64,000 bases of DNA, taken from assembly GCA_036704825.1 (NCBI GenBank), contig JAUBSN010000014.1:47903-111902 (forward strand), read 5' to 3'. Shown here piece by piece: positions 7,589-16,411 of this stretch (position 1 is its first letter; each line of letters starts with the position of its first letter). A program made the translations under genes and the position numbers. The notes below the pieces were generated by a model, which saw only the letters and a program-made list of their open reading frames with translations, did not search any database and was not told the DNA's origin. Source of the stretch: Microcoleus sp036704825 (GTDB lineage: Bacteria; Cyanobacteriota; Cyanobacteriia; Cyanobacteriales; Microcoleaceae).

Positions 7589-7904
7589 AATCTGTCCAGT
7601 ATTCTATAGCTTGTCGAATGTCCTGTTCTTGGGTGCTTTTATCCCCAGCTATGAGGATTACCACAATTGTCAAGCCGACTTGTCCGAAGTAGACGCGGTA
7701 GCCCGGGCCATAATTAATTCTGAGTTCAAAAACTCCTTGTCCCACTGACTTGAAATCTCCGAGATTACCTTGCTAAACTCGGTCAAGCCTAGATTTGATT
7801 CTAACTCTAACATTCCGATCGCGGATGGTATCAAGCCACTCGGTGAATGGTGCCCTACCCTCTGCTGTAGTGTAACGTCTAATTTCTCTCGGTTGTACTT
7901 CCAT
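7560..7904 (-). pseudogene. RelE/HigB-like toxin with an in-frame stop
   Basis: From an ATG at 7904 the frame reads MEVQPREIRRYTTAEG...APFTEWLDTIRDRNVRVRI...RLDRV, then TAG at 7775-7773 (codon 44), then QGNLGDFKSVGQGVFELRIN and YGPGYRVYFGQVGLTIVVIL to 7560. The whole reads as a normal roughly 114-residue phage-derived killer (Gp49/HigB-like) toxin with conserved LRINYGPGYRVYF. The upstream half lies in the same frame with no indel, so a single nonsense change disables it. A truncated product could start at the GTG or GGA near 7748. Inference: loss of toxicity while the antitoxin is still read. Confidence 0.85.
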
Positions 7905-8055
7905 GATTTTATCGTACTTGATTAACAATTTCTATCGTAAGGGCGATCGACAGTCCATTCAACCACCAAATCATACTTAAGACAGAGGTATTCGAGCGAC
8001 AAAATAGTAAACCTTGTTTGAGGGAACAAAGTTTAAATTAAACAGGGCATTGTGA

Positions 8056-8529
8056 ATGAATTTTAAATCGATCGCAAAAACCAATCTACTATTCGGCAGC
8101 CTGATAATTAGCCTCGGATTGCAAGCACTTCCAGCAGCAGCGCAATCAGTCACCGACGCGCAAGTTTCCGCCCTCGTAGAAGCGCTGCGACAAGCCGCCC
8201 CGCCACAAGCCGCAAATGACGGAATGTACAGTCAGTGGCAAGTTTTACCGAACAATATTTCCCGCTGGGCAAAATTCTGTACCAAACAAGATTTAACACC
8301 CCAACAATTTGAGGCCGACGCGACAAAAGCCAAATCAATTGTTACCTGTATCGTGGGCGATTTGCTGCGCGACGAATACAAAGCTAGCAGCAACAATGAA
8401 TTAACCGCTGTACGCCGCGCCGCTTGCTGGTGGATGACTGGGGACTCCGCAGCTTGTAAAAGTGGCGCAACTGCTACTTATGCCGATAAAGTTATCAGCG
8501 TTTACCAGCAGCAGCGACCTAAAAAGTAA
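8056..8529 (+). CDS. Secreted hypothetical protein
   Basis: The 157-residue protein has a typical Sec signal peptide: basic start (MNFKSIAKTN), hydrophobic core (LLFGSLIISLGLQALP) and a likely cleavage after AAA-Q near residue 30. The mature part is about 127 residues with four cysteines (FCTKQ, TCIVGD, ACWW, ACKSG) that could form disulfides in the periplasm or lumen. I do not recognise the family. The ATG is used with weak Shine-Dalgarno AGGG about 12 bases upstream. It stands alone between the toxin-antitoxin locus and the carotenoid genes. Confidence 0.7.
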   Translation: MNFKSIAKTNLLFGSLIISLGLQALPAAAQSVTDAQVSALVEALRQAAPPQAANDGMYSQWQVLPNNISRWAKFCTKQDLTPQQFEADATKAKSIVTCIVGDLLRDEYKASSNNELTAVRRAACWWMTGDSAACKSGATATYADKVISVYQQQRPKK

Positions 8530-8539
8530 AGTTTGTGCT

Positions 8540-8610
8540 GCGGGATTTAGATTTTTTTGACCGCAGATAGGGGCAGATTAACGCAGATTAACGCAGATGG
8601 GCGATCGGTT
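8540..8610. repeat. GATTAACGCAGAT repeat tract
   Basis: The stretch contains repeated CAGATTAACGCAGAT units. It is typical intergenic filler in this genome and may form part of the 3' region of the secreted-protein gene. No coding potential is seen. Confidence 0.5.
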
Positions 8611-8736
8611 TCATTCCCCGATCGCCAATTCATCTTCTTTTAAAGTAACTGTTAGCCTAAATCCTAACGCATCCAAATACAATTTCTGCTTTCAGGGCTA
8701 GCCGAATTTCCCTCGGTTATACTTGCCTGATTTTTG
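8611..8736 (-). pseudogene. Remnant of a second HI1420-like antitoxin/toxin locus
   Basis: Read on the minus strand, 8735-8611 first resembles the toxin start region of the 7.6-kb locus at DNA level (CCGAGGGAAATT versus CCGAGAGAAATT). It then switches to KLYLDALGFRLTVTLKEDE and a TGA at 8613-8611, matching the end of the antitoxin (ELLEALGFKLEITIADTE). The middle of both genes is gone. It is best explained as an internally deleted paralogous toxin-antitoxin pair. The similarity is short, so the call is moderate. Confidence 0.5.
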
Positions 8737-8781
8737 TGAAATATACATATTAGTCTGTGCAGGTTTGACTCTGCGACTGAA

Positions 8782-9852
8782 TTACCCATTTTCTGCCTGA
8801 CTTCTCATCAACTTTTGCACGCTGGCCAAAGCCCGATTTAATTCGTAACTCTTTCTTTCCGAATTATGCAAAAAAGCCTGCTGTTCTTCTTCAATCATTA
8901 ACACATCCTGCCGCACCAAACCATCTAATAACTTTTGAGCAGCACCGAAACAAATATCTTTAATAAACTTGCGAAACCAAACAGGCAATTTGTGCAGCCG
9001 CCAAAACGCATTTAATGAGGTAAAATGAATTAAATAAGCGCGAGTTGCTGTCTCGCTCACCGGACAAACCAAGCAGTAAATCTTAAAATCGCTCCCCAAA
9101 GTTGAAACCCAGTGCGGGTAAACATAACTCACCTCCAGCGGTTCCGGGTGCAGTCGGCGCAGAGATTTAAAAAATAACTGAGAAATTGACCAAATTTTAT
9201 CTATTTTGTAATAACTTTGTGCCTGATAGCGAGCAGTTACTTGATGCTCGTTTTCTTCTAAACTATCTAATACCGGATTGGCCCAAGCTTGCCAATCATC
9301 GTGCAAGTGTCCGTGGTACATATCCATCAAGTTTTCAATTAAAAATGAATAGTGTGCCTGACAGTCGATGACTGAAACTGTGGCAATATAATTGAGATGT
9401 TCCCACTCTGGCAAATCCAGTAAATTAGTTTTTTCTGCTTGCGTTTCGTCCCCGGGAAACAGCCAGATAAAACCGTTTTGTTCCTTGACTGGATAGGAGC
9501 GAATTTTGCAGTTAGGTAGCTTTTGATTTTCTGCTAAATAATCTACTTCGGCGCATTCTCCCCTTGCATTTAACCGCCATCCGTGGTAAGCGCATTCGAT
9601 TAAATCGCCTTTAACTTGGCCGTGGCTGAGTTTAACTTGCCGGTGCGGACATCTATCTTCTAAAGCGTTGATTTTGCCTGCACTGTCGCGGAAAAGTACG
9701 ATCGCCCGATTCCAGATTTTCGCAGCGACGGGCTGAGTTTGCACCTCGCTGCTGCGGGCGATCGCATACCAGCGATCGAGATTAATGCCCAACTCGCGGA
9801 TGTGAGTTTTTTGTTCCCTTGCAGATTCGGATTTTACCGCGTTGTTTTGCAT
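8782..9852 (-). CDS. Rieske [2Fe-2S] oxygenase, CruH-like oxygenase half
   Basis: The 356-residue protein has an N-terminal Rieske domain with CPH...16 residues...CAYHGW (about residues 65-90). The mononuclear-iron region ENLMDMYHGHLHDD follows near residue 190. It belongs to the aromatic-ring-hydroxylase/PaO-like oxygenases. The ATG at 9852 overlaps the stop of the upstream methyltransferase (TAATG), so translation is coupled; an earlier in-frame start at 9918 would lie deep in that gene. Synechococcus CruH, which oxidises the C-18 methyl groups of the aromatic carotenoid renierapurpurin, combines methyltransferase-like and Rieske domains as I recall it. Here the two domains are separate adjacent genes, next to a CruE-like gene. 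A role in synechoxanthin-type carotenoid synthesis is therefore inferred. Confidence 0.75.
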   Translation of the reverse strand: MQNNAVKSESAREQKTHIRELGINLDRWYAIARSSEVQTQPVAAKIWNRAIVLFRDSAGKINALEDRCPHRQVKLSHGQVKGDLIECAYHGWRLNARGECAEVDYLAENQKLPNCKIRSYPVKEQNGFIWLFPGDETQAEKTNLLDLPEWEHLNYIATVSVIDCQAHYSFLIENLMDMYHGHLHDDWQAWANPVLDSLEENEHQVTARYQAQSYYKIDKIWSISQLFFKSLRRLHPEPLEVSYVYPHWVSTLGSDFKIYCLVCPVSETATRAYLIHFTSLNAFWRLHKLPVWFRKFIKDICFGAAQKLLDGLVRQDVLMIEEEQQAFLHNSERKSYELNRALASVQKLMRSQAENG

Positions 9853-10538
9853 TACAAATGTTCCCAAATTACGCCCATAAAACAACCAAATTTTACAAAA
9901 TAACAGCCCGGAAAGCAACGACCGTAAATTTTTCTAAATCTCCGTTCTGACAAATACCTGTCGCTAGCTAAATGCTTCAACCACCCAGGCGACAATCGAA
10001 ATCTTAATAATCTTGAAGCATTGCGAAATCCGTATTTGGAACAGTCGGGAATAAAATCTCTCGCTGCACCTAATATGTAGCCTATTGTAGCAGGTGTTTC
10101 GACTTCCGAAATATTATCTAAAAATACGATTTTTCCGTGGGGATTTAACATTTTTTTTATGGCAGAGAGGGCTGCGGGTAGATTGTGCAAGTGGTGGAAA
10201 GTGGCAGCACTAACTATTAAATCAAATTGGCGATCGATCGCTAATTGACTGGCATCCATTTGGATGTATTCGATATTAGGGGCTGAGCGTTTTTGACGGG
10301 CTATATCTAGCATTTTTGCTGACAAATCGATGGCGACTACACGATCGTAATACTGGGCTAATTCAAAAGCAAGAATTCCCGAACCGCAGCCAATATCTAA
10401 TGCTGCACCTTTGCTGGCCGATAGGTTGTTAGTAAAGAAATCGTTCTGGTTTTGCAAGGTGGCAGCGAAATCGTATTCTGTTGCAAAAGCATCAAACGTT
10501 ACAGATTTATTGCGATTTTTGCACTTACTATTCAGCAT
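9852..10538 (-). CDS. SAM-dependent methyltransferase, CruH-like methyltransferase half
   Basis: The 228-residue class I methyltransferase has SAM motif I at ALDIGCGSGILAFEL (about residues 47-60), the acidic motif II VVAIDLSAKML, and the later motifs YIQMDASQL and FDLIVSAATFHHLHN. The downstream domain (residues 150-228) includes a conserved-looking hydrophobic tail. It resembles UbiE-type enzymes. It overlaps the Rieske oxygenase by one base (TAATG), which implies co-translation and probably a shared complex or pathway. The nearest functional suggestion is the methyltransferase-like part of CruH; alternatively it is an independent quinone or carotenoid methyltransferase. Confidence 0.75.
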   Translation of the reverse strand: MLNSKCKNRNKSVTFDAFATEYDFAATLQNQNDFFTNNLSASKGAALDIGCGSGILAFELAQYYDRVVAIDLSAKMLDIARQKRSAPNIEYIQMDASQLAIDRQFDLIVSAATFHHLHNLPAALSAIKKMLNPHGKIVFLDNISEVETPATIGYILGAARDFIPDCSKYGFRNASRLLRFRLSPGWLKHLASDRYLSERRFRKIYGRCFPGCYFVKFGCFMGVIWEHL

Positions 10539-10735
10539 CTATTATAGCTTTATACTCATTCAATAATATTTTAACCGCATATCCACCCCGCTTAACGCAA
10601 ATATTTTTTTTGTTCGCAAGCTCTGCCTTTTATCTTCAGGGAAACCACACCCACAAACCGCAACTCATCTTAAAAAAAGAATGCAACTGTAGAAAACCTC
10701 TAAACCCTTATTGAATCAGTCATTCTCATTCCTGA

Positions 10736-10769
10736 AAATCTAAAATCTAAAATCTAAAATCTAAAATCC
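10736..10769. repeat. TAAAATC heptamer tandem repeat
   Basis: Four tandem AATCTAA/TAAAATC units lie between the methyltransferase gene start and the palindromic repeat at 10777. Confidence 0.8.
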
Positions 10770-10776
10770 TATGGCT

Positions 10777-10834
10777 GGGGGCGGGTTTCACCGAGAATAG
10801 CAGCCAATAATTGACGATTGATAAAACCCGCCCC
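10777..10834. repeat. GGGGCGGGTTTCAC palindromic repeat, copy 2
   Basis: GGGGCGGGTTT at the left end pairs with AAAACCCGCCCC ending at 10834. It lies just downstream of the CruE-like gene (minus strand) and could terminate its transcript. The sequence is closely related to the copy overlapping coaBC at 6935-6997. Confidence 0.7.
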
Positions 10835-10844
10835 GCTGCAAACC

Positions 10845-12797
10845 TTAGATTTTTAAGACGCCTTCGGGATTCACCGTCAAGAGCGATCGCCTCTGCAAAC
10901 CCTCCTGAGATAAAATAGCATTAGCGGCTAACAAACCGCTGCTCACTGCCCTTTCCATTAAACCGCAAGGAAACGGCATTTTTACCCAATCTCCCGCAAA
11001 CAAAAGATTGGGTACAGCGCAGCAAGTTTCTGGTCGTTCCGCATAGCTACCGGGCGGATATCCAGAGAAATTCTTTTGATTTACCAATTCCCGGTGCAGC
11101 ATATTTGCCTCTTTTAATTCCGGTACAATTTCGTACAATTCTTGTTCAAAAGTCGCCAGCAAAACTTCCTGGTTCGGAAATTCCTTCTCCTTGTAACAAT
11201 AAGCGTGCAGTTCAACTACACTACCGCCAGTTTTCTGATTCCACTCGATAAATTGCTCCTGAATTCGGTGGTAAAGCGTGATGCTGTCAGTCAGTTTGTA
11301 GCCGGAAAGCGAACTGAAATTGCTGTGTTCCCAGGGAAAATCGCGATCGAACCAAAAACGGCCCACCGCAAACGGATCGGCTGTGTTCAAGCTCTCGATC
11401 CGCTTCTGCACCTGCGGATTTACCTCACCGCTGGCCAAACTAAACAAATGCTGCATCCCCGGAACATCTGCCGCCAAAACATAGTAATCAGCCTTCAAAG
11501 TTTCCGCAAAATTCTGCGTCTGGGAATTGTTCGCGGCGGAAACCAACTGTACCTCATCTGCTTTTTCATCGACTACCTTAAATCGAGGCAAATCCCGCTG
11601 AGCAGGCCCGCTGACTACTCGCCCTTCGGCATCAAAAACGGCCCCGTGACAAGGACAGTGAAATTGACCGTCGTTTTGTTTCTGAACTGTGCAGCCTTGG
11701 TGAGTGCAGCTCAGAGAAATTGCCTCTTTACCCGACGGTGCGGCGGCAAATACGCTGTCCCCAGCGCCGAAATATTCGGTAGAGTTGCTGTCAGTTAACA
11801 GCGCGTTTCTCTTTACCCAAAAAGGTATTTTACTTTGCACGTCTCCCGACTGATAACTCAGAGAATCTATCTTGCCTTTTTCCCAGCGAATCTCACTGAC
11901 TGCGACATCTGTCAATACTTTGCCGCCTTTGCTTTCAATGGATCTGGCAATAGGCTGCACCAAACTCGTGCCCATATCTTGCCGCGTGCCGTTGAAGGCC
12001 AAACCTTCTGGATTTCCGAAAAAGTAAAAGTGGAAAAATTGCATTAATTCTCCCGCGCTCAATTCGTCGGGAGCGTTGAGGCTGGACTTGGCAAAAGGCA
12101 GAAAATACAAGTCATAAAGCCCGCGCGGGAATTCACCTTTTACCCAGTCGGCAACTGAGATATCGTCGAGGCGATCGAAAGTTTTTTGAGTTTGAAAACC
12201 GCCAATTTCTCGAAATACTTCCCAGTGAGCGGGTTTTGTCAGATTGATTCCCCATTTGAGCCGATTGGGAGAAGATATCCCCAAGTCAACTATATTCCAG
12301 GGGAAAGCTGAATGGTTTGGACGGAAAACTTCGGGTTTGTATTTGCCGTCTCGAAACAGAACGGCGTAGGATTCTAAAGATACAAAGTTATCACTAATTT
12401 CTAGTTCTTCAACCACACTTTTGAGGTTGTAGTATTGCGGAAAAAAACCGTGGAAACCGTGTTCCATCATAAAAGTTTCGTTCCCGACTTGAATCGGCCA
12501 ACTAGCAATTTTGCCGCCGAGTTGGGGCGATTTCTCGAGCAATGTTACGGCGAAACCCCGCTGGGAGAGTTCGTAAGCACAGGCGAGCCCGGCCAAGCCT
12601 GCCCCGACAACTGCAACGGTTTTGCGCTGATTCAGCATTCGCGGCAAGTCAATAGAATCTTGCACAAAAACGGCGGGCTCTGGCTTGGCAAATCGAGAGT
12701 AGCCCAGCAGCCCGCCGGCGGCACCGACTCCGAGGAATTTCAGGGCGGTTCTTCGAGAAAATGGTTGGGATAGCGGTGAATTGGTTGATTGACTCAT
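10845..12797 (-). CDS. cruE: CruE/CrtU-like carotenoid desaturase/methyltransferase with Rieske domain
   Basis: The 650-residue protein opens with a twin-arginine-like signal (SRRTALKFLGVGAAGG), then an FAD-binding dinucleotide fold (VAVVGAGLAGLACAYELSQ and LLEKSPQLGGKI). A Rieske [2Fe-2S] insertion follows near residue 365 (SCTHQGC...FHCPCHGAVFD). The C-terminal FAD-closing motif is LLFAGDWVKMPFPCGLMERA. This mix of carotenoid-desaturase fold plus Rieske centre matches CruE/CrtU, which convert beta-ionone rings to aromatic chi or phi rings. I start it at the ATG at 12797, since an upstream ATG at 12845 would put 16 residues before the Tat motif. The 307-bp gap to the methyltransferase/Rieske pair holds repeats, so they may be separate transcripts. 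Tat export of a carotenoid enzyme is unusual. Confidence 0.72.
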   Translation of the reverse strand: MSQSTNSPLSQPFSRRTALKFLGVGAAGGLLGYSRFAKPEPAVFVQDSIDLPRMLNQRKTVAVVGAGLAGLACAYELSQRGFAVTLLEKSPQLGGKIASWPIQVGNETFMMEHGFHGFFPQYYNLKSVVEELEISDNFVSLESYAVLFRDGKYKPEVFRPNHSAFPWNIVDLGISSPNRLKWGINLTKPAHWEVFREIGGFQTQKTFDRLDDISVADWVKGEFPRGLYDLYFLPFAKSSLNAPDELSAGELMQFFHFYFFGNPEGLAFNGTRQDMGTSLVQPIARSIESKGGKVLTDVAVSEIRWEKGKIDSLSYQSGDVQSKIPFWVKRNALLTDSNSTEYFGAGDSVFAAAPSGKEAISLSCTHQGCTVQKQNDGQFHCPCHGAVFDAEGRVVSGPAQRDLPRFKVVDEKADEVQLVSAANNSQTQNFAETLKADYYVLAADVPGMQHLFSLASGEVNPQVQKRIESLNTADPFAVGRFWFDRDFPWEHSNFSSLSGYKLTDSITLYHRIQEQFIEWNQKTGGSVVELHAYCYKEKEFPNQEVLLATFEQELYEIVPELKEANMLHRELVNQKNFSGYPPGSYAERPETCCAVPNLLFAGDWVKMPFPCGLMERAVSSGLLAANAILSQEGLQRRSLLTVNPEGVLKI

Positions 12798-13048
12798 CAG
12801 CGGTATGCGGTAACGGGCTTTAAACACAAATACGCCATAAGGCATATATCATAGACCGAAATCACGATATGTGAAGAAATACTAAGACACATCCCCCAAT
12901 CGGATCGCGATCGCACTTGACACCGTACTATCGGACACAATCTCTCTAAGGTATGATGTCTTTTGGGTTAATGTTAATTATTGCTATGCCCGCTACACCA
13001 AAACCCAACTGTAAAACCCATCACCTAAAATCCATAGACTTATTACCC
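12798..13048. other. Divergent promoter region
   Basis: The region lies between the minus-strand cruE-like start and the plus-strand Tat pseudogene. It contains HIP1-like CGATCGC sequence. No gene or clear regulator site is visible. Confidence 0.4.
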
Positions 13049-14067
13049 GTGACAGTTAAACTATTGTGGAAATTGCGCCGCCGAAAGTTTCTTAAAGCTT
13101 TCTAGCACGGCTTAGCAGCCCCTTTTTTTATAACAGCGCAGCACCTTCTCAACACTATTCAAATTCCGAAAAAAGTGCATTAGCAAAGCCCTCGCAGAGG
13201 ATTGCCACCAATCCCATAGCCAGAGAAAACCAAAAAGCCGGCACCGCCGACTGGGAGTTAAAAAATCCTGCCACCAAGCGAGAAATCGAAGGTTACGCCT
13301 CTTTGACCAGCGTCAATCTCGGCGGCAAAATTAAATTATTTGTCAACACGAAAGAACCCAATTATACCATAGAAATATTTCGCACCGGATGGTATAACCG
13401 ACTCGGCGGCCGGATGAACGACCCAATTGTTCGCAAGGGAACCAGACAGCCTCCGCCGAGAGAAGATGAAGCATCGGGACTAATAGAATGCGATTGGAAA
13501 GACCCGTATATTTTGCGAATTTCCGATCGCACCGAGGACTGGATAAGCGGCATTTATTTAGCTAAACTAACCGCCAGCCGAACCCGAAAGCAAAGTTATA
13601 TCATATTTGTAGTCCGGGATGACGATCGCAAATCCGACATTTTATTTCAATCCAGCGTCACCACCGATCAAGCCTACAACAATTGGGGCTACAAATCGCT
13701 TTACCGCTGGAACAGTCAGGGAAAACAAGCCTACAAAGTTTCCTTTAATCGGCCCTACGCCATGAGTCCCAACCGCAAGGCCACTTACGGCCTAGGTGCG
13801 GGGGAATTTATAACAAATTTTCAGCCAAAAAGGAGAACTTCGAGCGCTGGTTGGGAATACAATATGGTCAGGTGGCTGGAAAAAGAAGGATACGACGTTA
13901 CCTATTCCACCAACATTGACACGCATTTTAACTCCCGGTTGCTGTTGTCTCACAAAGCATTTTTGTCCGTAGGTCACGACGAATATTGGTCGCGAGATAT
14001 GCGGGAAAATATAGAAGCAGCTAGAGAGAAAGGCGTCAGTAAAAGTCTTCGTCGGCGGCATAGGTGA
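13049..14067 (+). pseudogene. Tat-exported N,N-dimethylformamidase-like protein, frameshifted and truncated
   Basis: A GTG at 13049 starts a peptide with a twin-arginine signal (WKLRRRKFLKAF). The frame then hits TAG at about 13103, while the adjacent frame continues LARLSSPFF... and on through IATNPIARENQKAGTADWEL. The body (VNLGGKIKLFVNT, IEIFRTGWYNRLGGR, YNNWGYKSLYRWN, FLSVGHDEYWSRDMRENIE) matches the large-subunit-like domain of N,N-dimethylformamidase. In these proteins the sequence normally continues for several hundred residues past GHDEYWS; here the frame ends within 25 residues (KSLRRRHR, stop at 14065-14067). It thus lacks an in-frame signal and its C-terminal half. Confidence 0.75.
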
Positions 14068-14856
14068 ACCGCCAAATATTGAGGTAATAACTTCTTTCTC
14101 AGGTCGGTAGTTGTGAATTTTCCTACAAATGCGCCAGATCGAGTTCTATTGGGATGACGCACAAAAATCCTGATAATTTTTGGAGTAAAATTAGTAGTTT
14201 AGGGACAGTTAATAATTTTATATTTTTCAATCTCCGTGATTAATTTGGTCATAGCTTGCTGTCGCCTAAAGTTCTAGACTGATGATTTTTAGCAATTACA
14301 GCTAGCTGTTTGAGTGGATCGTCAATTTCATCGTTAGCAGGCATCTCTTGTTCCAAAGATACTCATAAAAATTTTCTCTAAGCAGCGACGGGGCCCGCCG
14401 GAGTTCAGCTATTTCTCCGATCGACGAGATCGGCTGGTGCGGCCACATCCTCCTGCATAGCCCTCTATTCGTTTCTCAGCCGAAATCTGCGATTTTTATG
14501 CAAAACTTCTGCATAATTTACAAAAGTTTACATAAATAATCGCGAATTTCTTGGCGCGGGGACTCTGTTGGTGCTGGTGTCCACGCCCTACGGCAGAGAT
14601 TTGCGGTTTGTCTTGAATGCTATAATCGTGCCGCGATCGCCCGCACAGTCAATCGATTTCGCGATTTTAGATTTTAGATTGACTTGCGCGAGATATAGCC
14701 GGGGGGCTTGAGGATTTTAGATTTTAGATTTTGGATTGATTCCACGGATAAATCACGTGGCGGGTACTATCAAGAAATTCTTGGTCAAAATTCCCACCCA
14801 CATCCCAAATTTTGCCAACTGCTGCCGCCAACGGCGCCATTAACCGCCCCAAAATC
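14068..14856. other. Repeat-containing intergenic region
   Basis: This stretch of about 790 bp has no convincing gene. Apart from the dispersed repeat at 14677-14767, it has short GATTTTAGATTTTAGATT runs at 14665-14740. A purine-rich stretch upstream of the CHAT gene start gives no clear Shine-Dalgarno. Confidence 0.5.
14677..14767 (+). repeat. Dispersed repeat with CCACG/CGTGG stem, copy 2
   Basis: It begins GATTGACTTGCGCGAGATA and ends GATTCCACGGATAAATCACGTGGCGGGTAC, matching 4205-4297 apart from the variable centre. Copy 1 sits inside a MITE-like element, while this copy is free. Confidence 0.75.
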
Positions 14857-16278
14857 ATGCACTACCAATCCCAGCAGCAACGCCAAAAACACGCGACTCA
14901 GAAAAAAATTAAAAAAGCTATTTTTTACTGTTTGACAGCAATATTTTTCTGCTGGAGTACCGCGAACCTCGCTACAATTGCCCAAAACACAGACCAGGGC
15001 GGGCTTAATGGGCAAGAAATGAGAAATTTGCTCGATCGGGGAAACCTCACCGAAGCAGTAACCAGAATCGAACAAGACTGGGAAGAAGACTATCAAAAAT
15101 ACTTTGAACAAGACTTTGAGGCCCGTGCGAAAACCGCCCGAGCAATATCAAAAACTCTCTCCCGTCTAGCAGTTCAAACCAAGAAAAAACCAGCTTTAAT
15201 TTACGCTATCCCCCGCACCGACCAACTAGAATTAATCTTAATATTGCCCGATCGCCCGCCCATTAACCGCAGCGTCCCGGAAGCCAAACAAGAGAAACTG
15301 CTCTCAGCAGTCCAAGAATTCGGCAGCGAAATCACCAACCCCGTAAAACTCAAGACCACCACCTATCTAGAACCAGCCCGACAACTCTACAAATGGATAG
15401 TTGCACCCCTAGAAACAGATTTGCAAACAGCAAAAATTGAAACATTGCTGTTCTGCGTCGGCGCAGGTTTGCGAACCGTACCCCTAGCAGCAATGCACGA
15501 CGGACAGCAATTTCTGATCCAAAAATACAGCCTCGCCCGCATCCCCGCCTTCAAATTCACAGACAGCAATTACACCGACCTCAGAAACACCCAAGTCCTA
15601 GCAATGGGAGCATCAAATTTTGCAGAAACGGCCGACAAAGAACCGCTGCCAGCAGTCCCGTTAGAACTAGGTGCGATCGCCCGACAGTGGCCCGGTCAAT
15701 CTTTTCTCAACCAAGACTTCACCATAGTAAACTTGCAATCCCAGCGACTGCAACAAAAATACGGAATCATTCACCTTGCCACCCACGCAGAATTCCGCCC
15801 AGGAACCCCAAATAACTCCTACATTCAATTTTGGGACACCCAACTCGGTCTCGATCAAATGAGAGATTTAAAATGGAACAATCCGCCCCTCGAACTATTA
15901 GTATTAAGCGCCTGTAGAACCGCCTTGGGAGACAAAGAAGCAGAACTCGGATTTGCAGGTTTAGCGCTGCAATCGGGAGCAAAATCAGCCCTCGCCAGCT
16001 TGTGGTACGTCAGCGATGCGGGGACTCTCGCGCTGATGACAGAGTTTTACCAGCAATTAAAAATCCGCAAGCCAAACGACCCTCCAATCATTAAAGCTGA
16101 AGCAATGCGGCAAGCACAAATAGCTGCGATCGAACGCAAAGTGACGATCGAAGGCGGTCAACTGCGAAGTTCCCGAGGCGACATTCCCTTGCCTCCGTCC
16201 ATCCCCAAACTCGACAGCAAAGATTTATCCCATCCGTATTATTGGGCAGCTTTCAGCATAATCGGCAGTCCTTGGTAA
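14857..16278 (+). CDS. CHAT-domain protease with N-terminal membrane/signal segment
   Basis: The 473-residue protein has a basic N-terminus and one hydrophobic stretch (AIFYCLTAIFFCWSTANLATIAQ, about residues 21-45) acting as signal or anchor. A coiled, charged region follows, then the caspase-like CHAT domain. Catalytic His310 lies in HLATHAEF and Cys353 in VLSACRTA. The flanking motifs LRTVPLAAMHDGQQFLIQ and GLALQSGAKSALASLW fit CHAT proteases. In cyanobacteria such proteins often have tetratricopeptide repeats; none are obvious here, so it is a short form. An earlier TTG at 14812 is possible, but the ATG at 14857 is simpler. Target and regulation are unknown. Confidence 0.88.
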   Translation: MHYQSQQQRQKHATQKKIKKAIFYCLTAIFFCWSTANLATIAQNTDQGGLNGQEMRNLLDRGNLTEAVTRIEQDWEEDYQKYFEQDFEARAKTARAISKTLSRLAVQTKKKPALIYAIPRTDQLELILILPDRPPINRSVPEAKQEKLLSAVQEFGSEITNPVKLKTTTYLEPARQLYKWIVAPLETDLQTAKIETLLFCVGAGLRTVPLAAMHDGQQFLIQKYSLARIPAFKFTDSNYTDLRNTQVLAMGASNFAETADKEPLPAVPLELGAIARQWPGQSFLNQDFTIVNLQSQRLQQKYGIIHLATHAEFRPGTPNNSYIQFWDTQLGLDQMRDLKWNNPPLELLVLSACRTALGDKEAELGFAGLALQSGAKSALASLWYVSDAGTLALMTEFYQQLKIRKPNDPPIIKAEAMRQAQIAAIERKVTIEGGQLRSSRGDIPLPPSIPKLDSKDLSHPYYWAAFSIIGSPW

Positions 16279-16387
16279 GTTATATCAATTCCGGCGGCTG
16301 CGCGGGAACTAGCCGTGCCGTTTTTTGCGCGCCAGATTTATTGTAGGGACTTAGGCACTCGCCGTATCCAGATTTCGGGTGATACTA
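16279..16387. other. Short intergenic gap after CHAT gene
   Basis: The gap contains GC-rich inverted motifs (GCCGTTTTTTGCGCGCC) and leads into the palindromic repeats at 16388. No gene is seen. Confidence 0.4.
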
Positions 16388-16406
16388 ATTCCGATGCAAC
16401 CGGAAT
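16388..16406. repeat. ATTCCGxTGCAACCGGAAT palindrome, copy 1
   Basis: ATTCCGAT and ACCGGAAT are imperfect arms around a GCA loop, followed by TGATATTACTC. The same 19-mer with perfect arms, followed by the same TGATATTACTC, lies at 21115-21133. Confidence 0.7.
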
Positions 16407-16411
16407 TGATA

